From assembly GCA_023415475.1 (NCBI GenBank), contig JAEZKL010000086.1, forward strand, positions 1-19,202: 19,202 nucleotides of DNA, in the 5' to 3' direction. The stretch is from Bacillota bacterium (GTDB taxonomy: Bacteria; Bacillota; Clostridia; Lachnospirales; Lachnospiraceae). This document shows positions 1-7,823 of the stretch, piece by piece. Under the pieces are notes generated by a model. That model ran no database searches, was not told the origin of the DNA, and saw only the letters and a list, made by a program, of their open reading frames with translations. How positions within the stretch are numbered: position 1 is the first letter of the stretch; each line of letters starts with the position of its first letter. The position numbers and the translations under genes were made by a program.

Positions 1-1450
1 GCATATTAAAGTAGGTATCCAGATTATCATCCGATACTTCTACTGTATAGCTTGTTGTCTCATACCCTTCTTTAATAAAAGTTAATACATGAGTTCCGAT
101 AAGCTTCTGGAAGCTTGCCGGAGAGACCCCTTGGAACTCACCGTTCAGATAAATGGAGGCTCCGATAGGATTCTGTACATGGATCTTATGTTTCCCATCC
201 ACATCGTAGTCCTCATTGGAGGTATTATCCGGCACATCGTCGAAATCATCACCTGTATTATCCTCATTATTATCTGTATTATCACTACTATCTGTATTAT
301 CACCGACCTCATTACCTGATCCGATATTTGTTCCCCCCGTACCGGTATCCGTCTCCGTTACCGTGGCCTTCTCGTCGCTGCTCTCCTCCGGTAAGCCGAT
401 ACGAAATGTGGTACCTGCATTGTCTACCGCCAATTTACCTTCATAAGTTATATAACCATCCAAGGATACCACAACATCATGCTCCCCATAGGTCAGCTCC
501 AATGCACTTGCATAGGTAGTAAGCTTACCATCCACAAACAGATCCGCTCCAAAAGGAGTAATTTCAAAGGTTACTAATCCCCGCTTTGTCGCATCCGGTC
601 CCAGATCACTTAAGGATACAACCGTCTCCTGATTACGCAATACTGTTATATTCTTTGTTGCAGTGTAACCCGTATTCTCCACGGTCAAGTTGAAGTTACC
701 CTCTCTTACCTTAATTACCATATCGTCGACAATCTGCTCCATCGCTTCATATCCAATGGTAATATGATCTCCCAGAAATTTATCGTAGTCAACAAGCTTT
801 ACCGTACCGTGACCTCTGGTTACGGTGATGGACCAGATTGTTTCTTTATATCCGCGAACCGTCAGTTCATCCATCTCGGCAAGCTTATGGACCGTAATAA
901 AATCCGATCCGTCCAGGATAATCAAAGAATCCTTATATTTATATTTACTGGAGGCAATCTTCATGATGCGACTGCTCCGATCTACCATAAGATTACTTAC
1001 TCCGACATATTCCCATGCCTTAGTAGATATTTTTATCTCTGACAGCTTTGTTTCCTTCTCAGGATATAACACCTCCACCATTGTACCGATCGGAAGCTGA
1101 CTGATTGCTATCACCTGTCCGTATTTATCAAGTACATTCGTGCCACCGCTATAGGTAAAGGTTACGCTTTCCTCCTTATTCACATCATAGAGGACTATCT
1201 CCTGCGTCTCCTTCCTGATCTCCGTAATCACGCCGAGAACTTCATTCCCTACCGCTTCAGTAGCCGTGATTTCCTGTGTCTCTTCCCCGGTATTACTACT
1301 CTTTCCGCTTCTTCGATCGGAATCGGCTCCGGTCACATACATGGTTAGAAGTAAAATAGCAGATAAAGCTCCCAATCCAAGGAGCAGGCTCGTAATGAAT
1401 CGGCTGTTGACGGTATGATTTTTCTTTGGTTTCTTATCAAATACACTCAT
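1..1450 (-). CDS. PEGA-domain membrane-anchored protein (3' end cut by window edge)
   Basis: The frame is open from an ATG at 1450 to the window edge, giving about 483 visible residues with the C-terminus missing. The N-terminus is a basic stretch followed by one hydrophobic helix (about residues 18-38), so it is probably anchored in the membrane with the bulk outside. Near the visible C-terminal end is a classic PEGA repeat (GASIYLNGEFQGVSPASF, then a GTHVLTFIKEGYE-type end). A second copy lies before it (FGADLFVDGKL ... GEHDVVVSLDGY), and a weaker third may precede that. The two clear repeats are separated by a linker of about 40 residues rich in Asn, Asp and Glu. The start is supported by an AGAGGA ribosome binding site about 8 nt upstream. 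PEGA domains are known from surface proteins and are thought to bind cell-wall or surface polymers; the exact role here is unknown. It is 82 nt downstream of the CotS-like gene but has its own promoter. Confidence 0.85.
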   Translation of the reverse strand, partial: MSVFDKKPKKNHTVNSRFITSLLLGLGALSAILLLTMYVTGADSDRRSGKSSNTGEETQEITATEAVGNEVLGVITEIRKETQEIVLYDVNKEESVTFTYSGGTNVLDKYGQVIAISQLPIGTMVEVLYPEKETKLSEIKISTKAWEYVGVSNLMVDRSSRIMKIASSKYKYKDSLIILDGSDFITVHKLAEMDELTVRGYKETIWSITVTRGHGTVKLVDYDKFLGDHITIGYEAMEQIVDDMVIKVREGNFNLTVENTGYTATKNITVLRNQETVVSLSDLGPDATKRGLVTFEITPFGADLFVDGKLTTYASALELTYGEHDVVVSLDGYITYEGKLAVDNAGTTFRIGLPEESSDEKATVTETDTGTGGTNIGSGNEVGDNTDSSDNTDNNEDNTGDDFDDVPDNTSNEDYDVDGKHKIHVQNPIGASIYLNGEFQGVSPASFQKLIGTHVLTFIKEGYETTSYTVEVSDDNLDTYFNM

Positions 1451-1490
1451 GATAGTTATCCTCTGTTCTTAATCGGTTATATCTATGTAT

Positions 1491-1519
1491 ATTATAGCCT
1501 ACCTTGTAGGCAGTTTCAA
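1491..1519 (-). promoter_or_regulatory. SigA-type promoter of the PEGA gene with inverted repeat in the spacer
   Basis: On the minus strand TTGAAA (1514-1519) is followed after exactly 17 nt by a perfect TATAAT (1491-1496). The spacer contains the perfect inverted repeat GCCTAC-AAG-GTAGGC (1497-1511). That position is typical of an operator, but it could also be chance or a short terminator stem without a U-tract for the gene upstream. Confidence 0.65.
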
Positions 1520-1531
1520 TCCTTCCTTCGA

Positions 1532-2617
1532 CTATAAAATATCTTCCAGCCTTTCAAGAAACATCTCTTTTTTCTCATTCTGCTCACCAATCATGCTGAG
1601 CTTTTGTGTATTACGTCCGGAAACCCAGGATTTCTTACCATTATAATAGAAGTTCGTAATCTTCCAGAATTTTTCCGGATACAGGAGCAACAGGTAAAGA
1701 ATCTGAAGCTCCTCCTTCGATATCGGCTTTATCTGATCATACGCCTCTATAATATTGCTTCCGTAGAGAATATCCCAATCATTTTTCTCCATGACCTTAC
1801 GGATAAACTGATACAGATCAAAGATCTGGAGCCCGATATAGGATTTTTCAAAATTCGTGGTAGCAATATTACTTCCCGAGCCATTAAGCTCGGTTACGGA
1901 GAGCGGCTGCTTATTCACCCATCCCGGTGGGATATAATTCCTGCTCATGGCATCCGTCTTGCTTTTTTGCATGATGATATTATGGTAGGTATAATTACCA
2001 TGACAGACGCTGCGTCCCTTTACCGCTTCCTCCATTAGCTCTAAATAAGAGGAATGAGATAGCCTCTCTGCTGCCAATACCCCTTGCTCATAAAAGGCTT
2101 CATAATAATTCAGATACATAAGCTCAAATTCATTCTTCTGTTTCTTCTCACGGATATATGCCTTTACCCTTTTCAGTTCACGGTTTCGTTTATCAAAGGT
2201 CTCCAATAAATCCGGGGAGATATTATGCTCCAGCTGCTCCGAGGTAAATTCCACATCCTTCAGAATAATATGCATTCTGGCCAAATTCGCAGAGGCATAC
2301 TCCACCTGTGACAATTCTCTAAGATTACATTCCTCACCCCAGAACCAGTTCTTCATGATATATTGACAACCGGCACCATCTTCAGAGATGATATCTTCAT
2401 CCATGGTTTTGACAAAGAAATCCGTATTCGCATAACCATGAAGCAGCAGGTGCTCCTTCACCTTATTCTCAAATAGCGCTCTGTTTCTGGAGCCTTCAAA
2501 GCACTTAAAGAGCTTAAGCCCTGCGTCAGTTTCCAACAGGAATGCACCTCTGGCCCGGTATATATTGTAGATCTTAAGACGATATCTTTTTAATGCTTCC
2601 TGACTTCTATCCTCCAC
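1532..2617 (-). CDS. CotS-family spore coat / aminoglycoside-phosphotransferase-fold protein
   Basis: This 361-residue protein has the kinase-like fold of the CotS/YutH spore-coat family. The N-lobe is roughly residues 1-95. The Brenner-type catalytic loop reads HGNYTYHN (206-213), and a C-terminal segment contains DLYQFIRK (267-274) and LLYPEKFWKI. The family normally has HGD in the catalytic loop; here the Asp is Asn. The following metal-binding position, often D-F-D/E in APH-type enzymes, reads NFE (255-257). Both acidic positions are therefore replaced, which suggests a non-catalytic or much altered protein, in keeping with a structural coat role (inference). The start is GTG at 2617 with an excellent AAGGAGG 7 nt upstream; no in-frame ATG fits better. 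Expression during sporulation would be expected, but I found no convincing mother-cell sigma promoter. Confidence 0.8.
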   Translation of the reverse strand: MEDRSQEALKRYRLKIYNIYRARGAFLLETDAGLKLFKCFEGSRNRALFENKVKEHLLLHGYANTDFFVKTMDEDIISEDGAGCQYIMKNWFWGEECNLRELSQVEYASANLARMHIILKDVEFTSEQLEHNISPDLLETFDKRNRELKRVKAYIREKKQKNEFELMYLNYYEAFYEQGVLAAERLSHSSYLELMEEAVKGRSVCHGNYTYHNIIMQKSKTDAMSRNYIPPGWVNKQPLSVTELNGSGSNIATTNFEKSYIGLQIFDLYQFIRKVMEKNDWDILYGSNIIEAYDQIKPISKEELQILYLLLLYPEKFWKITNFYYNGKKSWVSGRNTQKLSMIGEQNEKKEMFLERLEDIL

Positions 2618-2790
2618 AGCCCATCCTCCTTACAAAACCTCTATAGCATAGAATTGGAAACGACGAGCCAATCTGGGGTATCGTAGGTATCCACAAGTGA
2701 TAAACCCGTCTTACTAATATTATGATGTGAGATTCTGATTCATGAATATTAATCCATAGGCTTTAGGAAAAGTTTTATATGATGGATAGA
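2618..2790. other. Intergenic stretch, no gene seen
   Basis: This is the 5' region of the CotS-like gene. It holds only that gene's ribosome binding site (2625-2631) and a small palindrome ATTCATGAAT. I see no convincing SigA promoter or small ORF. Confidence 0.4.
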
Positions 2791-2826
2791 TAAAAACAGG
2801 AGGAAGCTTTTAGGTCTTCCTCCTGT
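2791..2826 (-). terminator. Intrinsic terminator of cca
   Basis: An 11-bp perfect stem (2796-2806 with 2816-2826; arms ACAGGAGGAAG and CTTCCTCCTGT) with a 9-nt loop is followed on the minus strand by five T residues. It begins 25 nt after the cca stop codon. Confidence 0.9.
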
Positions 2827-2851
2827 AAATATATGATACCTGAATCCTTCT

Positions 2852-4231
2852 TTATTCTTCGTTCTGTTTTTCCAGCATTTGTTTTGTTATGGTTAATAGT
2901 GTGTCTCGATCGTTCAAGGAGGGATTATCCAAAACCTCCGACAACAGGCTGTTAAGAAGCTCTCCCATCTTCTTTCCGGGCTTCATTCCTATCGTAATCA
3001 GATCCTTGCCATTGATTTGAAGCTCCTTTAGGCTTACACACTCCTCTTTGTCTATAATCTCCCGATATAGTTGTCTGGCGGTTGCAATTCGGTCGAATTT
3101 CTCCTTAGTATGCTGTGGGTTCTTAGCTGAGGTATCGGCCCTGTTAACCTCAAAAAGCAATTCCATGTATTCTTTACCGATCTTCGAGGCTGCCTTACGC
3201 ATACCGGCAGATGTCAAAACAAAACGGTAATCATGCCACCGAATCAGATGGACCACAGCGTCAATCGTATCATTATCAAATTTTAGCCGACGCAGAATAT
3301 TCTTCGCTGTCAACGCTCCCTTCTCCTGATGCCCGAAAAAGTGGTTCTGTCCATCCTTACCCAGGGTGATGGTATTCGGCTTCTCAATATCATGAAGCAG
3401 CATCGTCCAGCGAAGGATCGTTCGTTCCCTAATTTCAAAGCGTTGCTCCTTAAGCCCTCCGGCAACCTCACTCACCGCATGTATCGTATGATCCCCCACG
3501 CTATAGATGTGATGAATATTTTTCTGCTCTGTCTTCATCATTGCATCGAACTCGGGAAAAACAACACTTGTTATCCCTAACTCATAGAGCAGCCGGAGCC
3601 GGTTCGGATGGTCGGATATTAACAGCTTTGTCAGTTCCACTCTGATCCGTTCCGCACTGATATTCATAAGATTTTCTGCTTTTGCCTCAATGGCACAAAG
3701 AGTGTCTTCCTCAATCGTAAAGCCAAGCTGTGCAGAGAAACGCACTGCCCGAAGAATACGCAGAGCATCCTCATCAAAACGCTCTTCGGCGCTACCGACG
3801 CACCGGATCAGACCCTTATTCAGATCCTCCATCCCTCCAAAGAGATCAATAAAGCCTTCCTTCTCATTATATGCCATAGCATTAATGGTAAAGTCTCTGC
3901 GCTTTAAATCCTCAACAAGGCTTGAGGTAAACTCCACCTGCTTCGGATGACGGTTATCCTCATATTCTCCATCCAGCCGGTAGGTTGTAACCTCGTAATG
4001 CTCCTTTTCCATTAAAACAGTGACTGTTCCGTGGACTATCCCTGTATCCACCGTCCTACGGAAAATCTTTTTTACCTCATAAGGAGTAGCCGAGGTCGTA
4101 ATATCCCAATCCTCCGGCTCTCTGCCCAGAACCATATCCCGCACGCAGCCACCGACCGCATAGGCCTCATAACCGTGTTGCATCAGCTCTTCAATAATAT
4201 CATTCACTTTTTGGGGAATATGAAAATTCAT
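2852..4231 (-). CDS. cca: CCA tRNA nucleotidyltransferase (class II, HD-domain type)
   Basis: This enzyme adds or repairs the 3'-CCA end of tRNAs using CTP and ATP. The 459-residue protein shows all class II hallmarks. The nucleotidyltransferase head has GGCVRD (27-32) and the metal-binding DWD (41-43). RRDFTINAMA (111-120) and EDALRILRAVRF (154-165) follow, then ERIRVE (194-199). A C-terminal HD domain carries LLHDIEKP (278-285; HD at 280-281), which in related enzymes gives phosphatase or phosphodiesterase activity. Length and domain order are normal for the long bacterial form. The ATG at 4231 has AAGGAG 8 nt upstream. It appears to be a monocistronic unit with its own promoter and terminator. 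Confidence 0.96.
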   Translation of the reverse strand: MNFHIPQKVNDIIEELMQHGYEAYAVGGCVRDMVLGREPEDWDITTSATPYEVKKIFRRTVDTGIVHGTVTVLMEKEHYEVTTYRLDGEYEDNRHPKQVEFTSSLVEDLKRRDFTINAMAYNEKEGFIDLFGGMEDLNKGLIRCVGSAEERFDEDALRILRAVRFSAQLGFTIEEDTLCAIEAKAENLMNISAERIRVELTKLLISDHPNRLRLLYELGITSVVFPEFDAMMKTEQKNIHHIYSVGDHTIHAVSEVAGGLKEQRFEIRERTILRWTMLLHDIEKPNTITLGKDGQNHFFGHQEKGALTAKNILRRLKFDNDTIDAVVHLIRWHDYRFVLTSAGMRKAASKIGKEYMELLFEVNRADTSAKNPQHTKEKFDRIATARQLYREIIDKEECVSLKELQINGKDLITIGMKPGKKMGELLNSLLSEVLDNPSLNDRDTLLTITKQMLEKQNEE

Positions 4232-4261
4232 AGGAAGACTCCTTTTCTAAAATCTATACCG

Positions 4262-4290
4262 ATTATAGCAAAGCACCGTCTTGATTGCAA
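4262..4290 (-). promoter_or_regulatory. SigA-type promoter of cca
   Basis: On the minus strand TTGCAA (4285-4290) and a perfect TATAAT (4262-4267) are separated by 17 nt, about 31 nt upstream of the cca start codon. Confidence 0.75.
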
Positions 4291-4332
4291 GGCTAACCCA
4301 TGTATTATGAATCTATCATCTTCTCAGTACTT

Positions 4333-4542
4333 CTATAAAGCACAAGGCCGCATCCCAGAAGCACCAGGCATATTCCGCTTCCCAGCATACTCTTCCTCCA
4401 TCTTACCCCTTCTATCAATTCGTGTTAGACCATATCGCTTACGCGCATAACCAAAAGAAGTACACAACGCGAGCATCTCCGGTTCGCGTGCGTGTTCACA
4501 TTGCTCACATTTCTTACGCGCAAAAAATCTGTACAGTAACAT
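4333..4542 (-). CDS. Possible small Cys-containing protein, 69 aa (doubtful)
   Basis: I do not recognise this ORF. It starts at an ATG with a strong GGAGAGG ribosome binding site 6 nt upstream. It encodes a basic peptide with a C-x2-C pair near the N-terminus (CEQC at residues 12-15) and two further cysteines, and has no membrane segment. The start codon lies inside the 3' arm of a long inverted repeat that looks like the proS terminator, so the ORF would be made only on read-through or if the structure is opened. The C-terminal half has no obvious domain, and the reading frame may simply be open by chance. It could be a small zinc-ribbon-like protein or spurious. Confidence 0.3.
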   Translation of the reverse strand: MLLYRFFARKKCEQCEHAREPEMLALCTSFGYARKRYGLTRIDRRGKMEEEYAGKRNMPGASGMRPCAL

Positions 4543-4600
4543 TTCTTGCCTCTCCGGGTGTTATACCCGTTTCCTTCAAGTAACGAATGCTGTACAGATT
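4520..4600 (-). terminator. Branched inverted repeat with U-tract after proS
   Basis: A perfect 11-bp inverted repeat (4590-4600 with 4526-4536; arms AATCTGTACAG and CTGTACAGATT) is followed on the minus strand by T residues, as in an intrinsic terminator for proS. The stem can extend by CATT/AATG with a 3-nt bulge. The large loop contains a second hairpin, CGGGT-ATAAC-ACCCG (4555-4569), next to a GGAGAGG sequence. The long branched loop is unusual for a simple terminator. Confidence 0.6.
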
Positions 4601-4656
4601 AATTAATTCTATCTCATTTTATTCACACACTTATACACATGGCATTTAGTCATGTA

Positions 4657-6090
4657 TTAATATGCCTTTCCCCAATAAGCCATAACCTTGGCAGGTTTGC
4701 CACAGCATACGCAAGTTTCTGCCAGCTGTTCCTGCTCAAAGGGCATACAACGGGAGGTTGCACCGGTTTTATCCTTGATTTCCTTCTCACAGGCCTCATC
4801 CTGGCACCACATTGCCTTTACAAAGCCAGGCTTCTCTGCGACGGTCTTTTCGAACTCTTCCATCGTGGTTGCAGTGTAGGTATGGGTATCACGATGATTT
4901 CTAGCACGCTCTAACATCTCATATTGCATCTTCTCTAAGATCTCGCCGACTTTCACTTCGATCTCATCCAAGGATACGACAAGCTTTTCTCTGGTATCTC
5001 TTCGAACGATGACAGCCTGGTTTGCTTCAATATCCTTTGGACCAATCTCCACACGAATCGGAATACCGCGCATCTCCTGCTCGCTGAACTTCCAGCCCGG
5101 ACTCTTATCGGAATCATCCACCTTAACCTTAAAGGAGGCAAGCTTCTGCTTTAGTTCATAAGCCTTATCAAGAACACCCTCCTTATTCTGATTGATCGGG
5201 ATAATCATAATCTGGGTAGGTGCAATTCTGGGTGGCAATACTAAGCCGCTGTCATCACCGTGAACCATGATGATTGCTCCGATAATTCTGGTGGACATAC
5301 CCCAGGAGGTCTGGTGAACATACTGTAAGGTATTGTTCTTATCGGCGTATTTGATATCAAAGGCATGTGCGAAGCCGTCACCAAAGTTATGGCTGGTTCC
5401 TGACTGTAATGCCTTGCCGTCATGCATCAGGGCTTCAATGGTATAAGTAGCATGCGCGCCCGCAAACTTCTCTTTCTCGGATTTGCGGCCCTTAATCATG
5501 GGAATTGCAAGCACCCTCTCACAGAAATCCGCATAAACATTAAGCATCTGGATCGTTCTCTCCTCTGCTTCCTCAGCGGTTGCATGCGCCGTGTGTCCTT
5601 CCTGCCATAGAAATTCCATGGAGCGGAGGAACGGTCTGGTGGTCTTCTCCCAGCGTACAACAGAACACCACTGATTATATAACTTCGGAAGATCTCTGTG
5701 GGATTGGATTATTTTCGAATATAAATCACAGAAGAGAGTCTCGGAGGTAGGTCTTACACACATTCTCTCCTGTAAAGGCTCACCGCCGCCATGAGTAACC
5801 CAGGCAACCTCAGGTGCAAAGCCCTCCACATGATCCTTCTCCTTCTGTAACAAGCTCTCCGGAATAAACATAGGCATATATACATTCTCTACACCGGTGG
5901 ACTTAAAGTCCGCATCCAGCTGCTTTTGAATATTCTCCCAGATTGCATAGCCAAGGGGTCTGAGTATCATACAGCCTCTTATACTGGAGTATTCAATTAA
6001 TTCTGCTTTCTTAACAACATCTGTGTACCACTGGGCAAAATCCACGTCCATAGAGGTAATTGCCTCAACCAGCTTCTTATCCTGTGCCAT
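4657..6090 (-). CDS. proS: Prolyl-tRNA synthetase (short, archaeal/eukaryotic-like type)
   Basis: This class II synthetase charges tRNA-Pro. The 477-residue length, the lack of the bacterial editing insertion and the C-terminal extension ending in Tyr mark the ProS type 3 (eukaryote/archaeal-like) form. RPTSETLF (113-120) and the motif 2 region RPFLRSMEFLWQEGHTAH (152-169) are intact; the motif 3 region follows GMSTRIIGA and contains GLVLPPRIAP. The last 50 residues carry five cysteines including CVCC, matching the zinc-binding C-terminal ProRS domain, and the chain ends in GKAY. The ATG at 6090 has AAAGGAGAG 6-7 nt upstream. Expression is predicted to rise on proline starvation through the T-box leader upstream. 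Confidence 0.97.
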   Translation of the reverse strand: MAQDKKLVEAITSMDVDFAQWYTDVVKKAELIEYSSIRGCMILRPLGYAIWENIQKQLDADFKSTGVENVYMPMFIPESLLQKEKDHVEGFAPEVAWVTHGGGEPLQERMCVRPTSETLFCDLYSKIIQSHRDLPKLYNQWCSVVRWEKTTRPFLRSMEFLWQEGHTAHATAEEAEERTIQMLNVYADFCERVLAIPMIKGRKSEKEKFAGAHATYTIEALMHDGKALQSGTSHNFGDGFAHAFDIKYADKNNTLQYVHQTSWGMSTRIIGAIIMVHGDDSGLVLPPRIAPTQIMIIPINQNKEGVLDKAYELKQKLASFKVKVDDSDKSPGWKFSEQEMRGIPIRVEIGPKDIEANQAVIVRRDTREKLVVSLDEIEVKVGEILEKMQYEMLERARNHRDTHTYTATTMEEFEKTVAEKPGFVKAMWCQDEACEKEIKDKTGATSRCMPFEQEQLAETCVCCGKPAKVMAYWGKAY

Positions 6091-6189
6091 AAATTTCTCT
6101 CCTTTAATTCAGATTATCTGCTTCCTCTACCTGAGCCTCCAAGGGCAGGCAGGTTGACTATTATGATTAATATCGGCCTTGTGTTACAT

Positions 6190-6470
6190 TTTTAAACAAC
6201 AAAAAAGCCCTCCTATCCGCAAGGGACCGAAAGACTCGGCGGTACCACCCTAATTAATTGCTGTAATCAGCAATTCTCTTTTCTTCCGTTAACGCCGGAA
6301 TACGTTATACTTCGGGGAGTTATACTACTCCTTTCATACAATGCTCCAAGGCCGGTTCGATAATATCGGTATAAGAAGCTCTCACCCCTGCTTCTCTCTC
6401 TGAAATACGACACACTATCTACTATTCCTCTTCATCGCCAGAAACGATAGAAAGCACGATTAGCGACCTT
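6190..6470 (-). promoter_or_regulatory. T-box leader of proS
   Basis: The minus strand carries the invariant T-box AGGGTGGTACCGCC (6238-6251). Upstream are typical T-box features: GATGAAGAGGAATAGTA at the 5' end, then AGAGAG, GGTGAGAGC and CTTGGAGC. A perfect hairpin (AATTGCTG/CAGCAATT) lies just before the T-box. Downstream a GC-rich stem (about 6207-6227) ends in six T residues (6201-6206), forming the terminator that uncharged tRNA would prevent. The specifier is most likely CCG (6353-6355) in GAACCGGCCTTGGAG, a proline codon, which fits proS. The register (CCG or ACC) is judged by eye. Confidence 0.92.
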
Positions 6471-6513
6471 CTATTGTTCAAGATTGTGATACTTATTCTT
6501 AAGTATCGAGGTA

Positions 6514-6542
6514 ATTGTATGCCAGAAAATCCGCTTTGTCAA
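6514..6542 (-). promoter_or_regulatory. Promoter of the proS T-box transcript
   Basis: A perfect TTGACA (6537-6542) is followed after 17 nt by TACAAT (6514-6519). Transcription would start near 6507, giving a leader of about 415 nt. The -35 box lies in the loop of the inverted repeat 6527-6550. A perfect 8-bp hairpin (GATACTTA-AGAA-TAAGTATC) lies at the expected 5' end of the RNA. Confidence 0.75.
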
Positions 6543-6555
6543 GCGGATTTCCGGC
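6525..6555 (-). terminator. Hairpin after the AI-2E-type gene, overlapping the proS promoter
   Basis: A perfect 10-bp stem (AAATCCGCTT / AAGCGGATTT, loop of 4) with outer GCC/GGC pairing begins right after the stop codon at 6556. The following T-run is only TTTT, so termination may be weak. The same repeat frames the -35 box of proS, so it could equally be an operator. Confidence 0.5.
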
Positions 6556-7656
6556 TTAGTCCTCATTATAAGTAATCTGTTCTCGATCTGCAGCCACCTG
6601 AGTCTTCTCATTCACCAATTTATAGATGGTAATAATTATGACCAGTCCGATAGGACCTAAGATAAAACCCATAATAGAAAACAATTTGACACCAATATAA
6701 ATTGAAATCAGTGTATACAAGGGTTTAATTCCGATACGGTTACCAATCAGCTTTGGCTCCAATACTTCTCTGAGAATCTGACAAAGCAGGTAGATGGTAA
6801 TAAGAACCGCTGCCGCATAGATATTGCCGTTCATCAGCTTAATAATTGCCCAGGGAATAAATATCATACCACTTCCTATCAACGGAAGCGCATCCATTAC
6901 CGCAATTAATATCCCGAGTAAAAAGGCATAATCATTATGCAATAGTGATAGACCCAGTACGCAGATCAGAGCAACTAAGATCATGATGATGACCTGTGAA
7001 CGCAGATAGGCAGCTCCCGCCTCTGACAGCTTTCCTGTAATTCGATGAACGTCTTTATAGAGATTATAGTTGCGATACTTCTCCTGAAAGCCGGGCAATT
7101 CCTTTACAATCAGTATAGCAGATACAAAGATGATTAAAAGCACACCAACGAATGATATCAATCCCACCGTGATTGATATGGTATGCTCCGTAACCTGTGG
7201 CATCAGATTATTCTTAACCCGGTTTACGGTCTGCATCAGATTATCATCTACCATACCTCGCAGTGAGCCCTCCTCCAGTCCGAATAGCTCATCACAGCCT
7301 ATGCAGATATTGTCAAGCTTGTTTGCAATCAAGTTCAGATAGACAGGAATATTTCGGATAAATGCGATTGCTTGCTTAATCAGTACATTGATTAACAACC
7401 AGATGCCGGTTCCAAATACCGCGAATAACAAAAAAAGTGATATGCTTCCTCCCAGGATTCGCGGTAGCCGAAGGCGCCGATACAGGGTATCTGATACCGG
7501 ACGGATAATACATGCGAGAAAATAAGCAATTAAAAAGGGCAGAATGAGCCCTAGCAGATACCGAAAGCTCAAATATACTCCGACACTAATCAACACAATC
7601 AATATTGGGCCCTTAATTCGGCGTAGCTTCTCCCAGAATGTCTTCAAGCATTTCAC
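6556..7656 (-). CDS. AI-2E family transporter / YtvI-like membrane protein
   Basis: This 366-residue polytopic membrane protein has seven to eight predicted helices, arranged as in the AI-2E (PerM/YtvI) family. A hydrophobic N-terminal block (about 15-90) is followed by a soluble segment (about 100-165). The conserved C-terminal half contains LGILIAVMDALPLIGSGMIF, EPKLIGNRIGIKPLYTL and GFILGPIGLV. Family members include quorum-signal or ion exporters and the Bacillus sporulation protein YtvI; the substrate here cannot be told. The start is supported by GAGGGGGTG 3-4 nt before the ATG. Only about 25 nt separate the upstream terminator from this ribosome binding site, so transcription probably depends on read-through from upstream. 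Confidence 0.9.
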   Translation of the reverse strand: MKCLKTFWEKLRRIKGPILIVLISVGVYLSFRYLLGLILPFLIAYFLACIIRPVSDTLYRRLRLPRILGGSISLFLLFAVFGTGIWLLINVLIKQAIAFIRNIPVYLNLIANKLDNICIGCDELFGLEEGSLRGMVDDNLMQTVNRVKNNLMPQVTEHTISITVGLISFVGVLLIIFVSAILIVKELPGFQEKYRNYNLYKDVHRITGKLSEAGAAYLRSQVIIMILVALICVLGLSLLHNDYAFLLGILIAVMDALPLIGSGMIFIPWAIIKLMNGNIYAAAVLITIYLLCQILREVLEPKLIGNRIGIKPLYTLISIYIGVKLFSIMGFILGPIGLVIIITIYKLVNEKTQVAADREQITYNED

Positions 7657-7682
7657 CCCCTCTTCGCTGAAATAAAAGAATC

Positions 7683-7711
7683 AAAAAAAGAATTCATTCT
7701 AGAATGAATTC
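7683..7711 (-). terminator. Intrinsic terminator after the CMP-kinase-like gene
   Basis: A perfect 22-nt palindrome (7690-7711, built on GAATTCATTC) is followed on the minus strand by seven T residues (7683-7689). It lies 112 nt after the CMP-kinase-like stop and about 27 nt upstream of the AI-2E-type gene. The plus-strand side has TCTTTTA, so it may work weakly in both directions. Confidence 0.8.
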
Positions 7712-7823
7712 TCTTTTATTTATTGTCTGTCAAACAGCGACTTATATCCTTGGGGAATACTTGTAAAAATAAAGCTAAAAATATCATACTCTGGAAAGTA
7801 TAAAGCTTATTTAGTAGAATTTA
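7712..7823. other. Intergenic stretch, no gene seen
   Basis: AT-rich spacer between the CMP-kinase-like stop and the terminator. It contains a lone TTGACA (minus strand, about 7727-7732) without a properly spaced -10 box. No ORF is visible. Confidence 0.4.

Noticed and set aside
89..1100. Several plus-strand ORFs of 60-90 codons at the left end
   Set aside because: All lie antisense to the open PEGA reading frame, have low-complexity translations and lack ribosome binding sites.
3690..3950. Plus-strand ORFs within cca, proS, metK and murA
   Set aside because: They are antisense shadows of highly conserved housekeeping genes, with no start signals.
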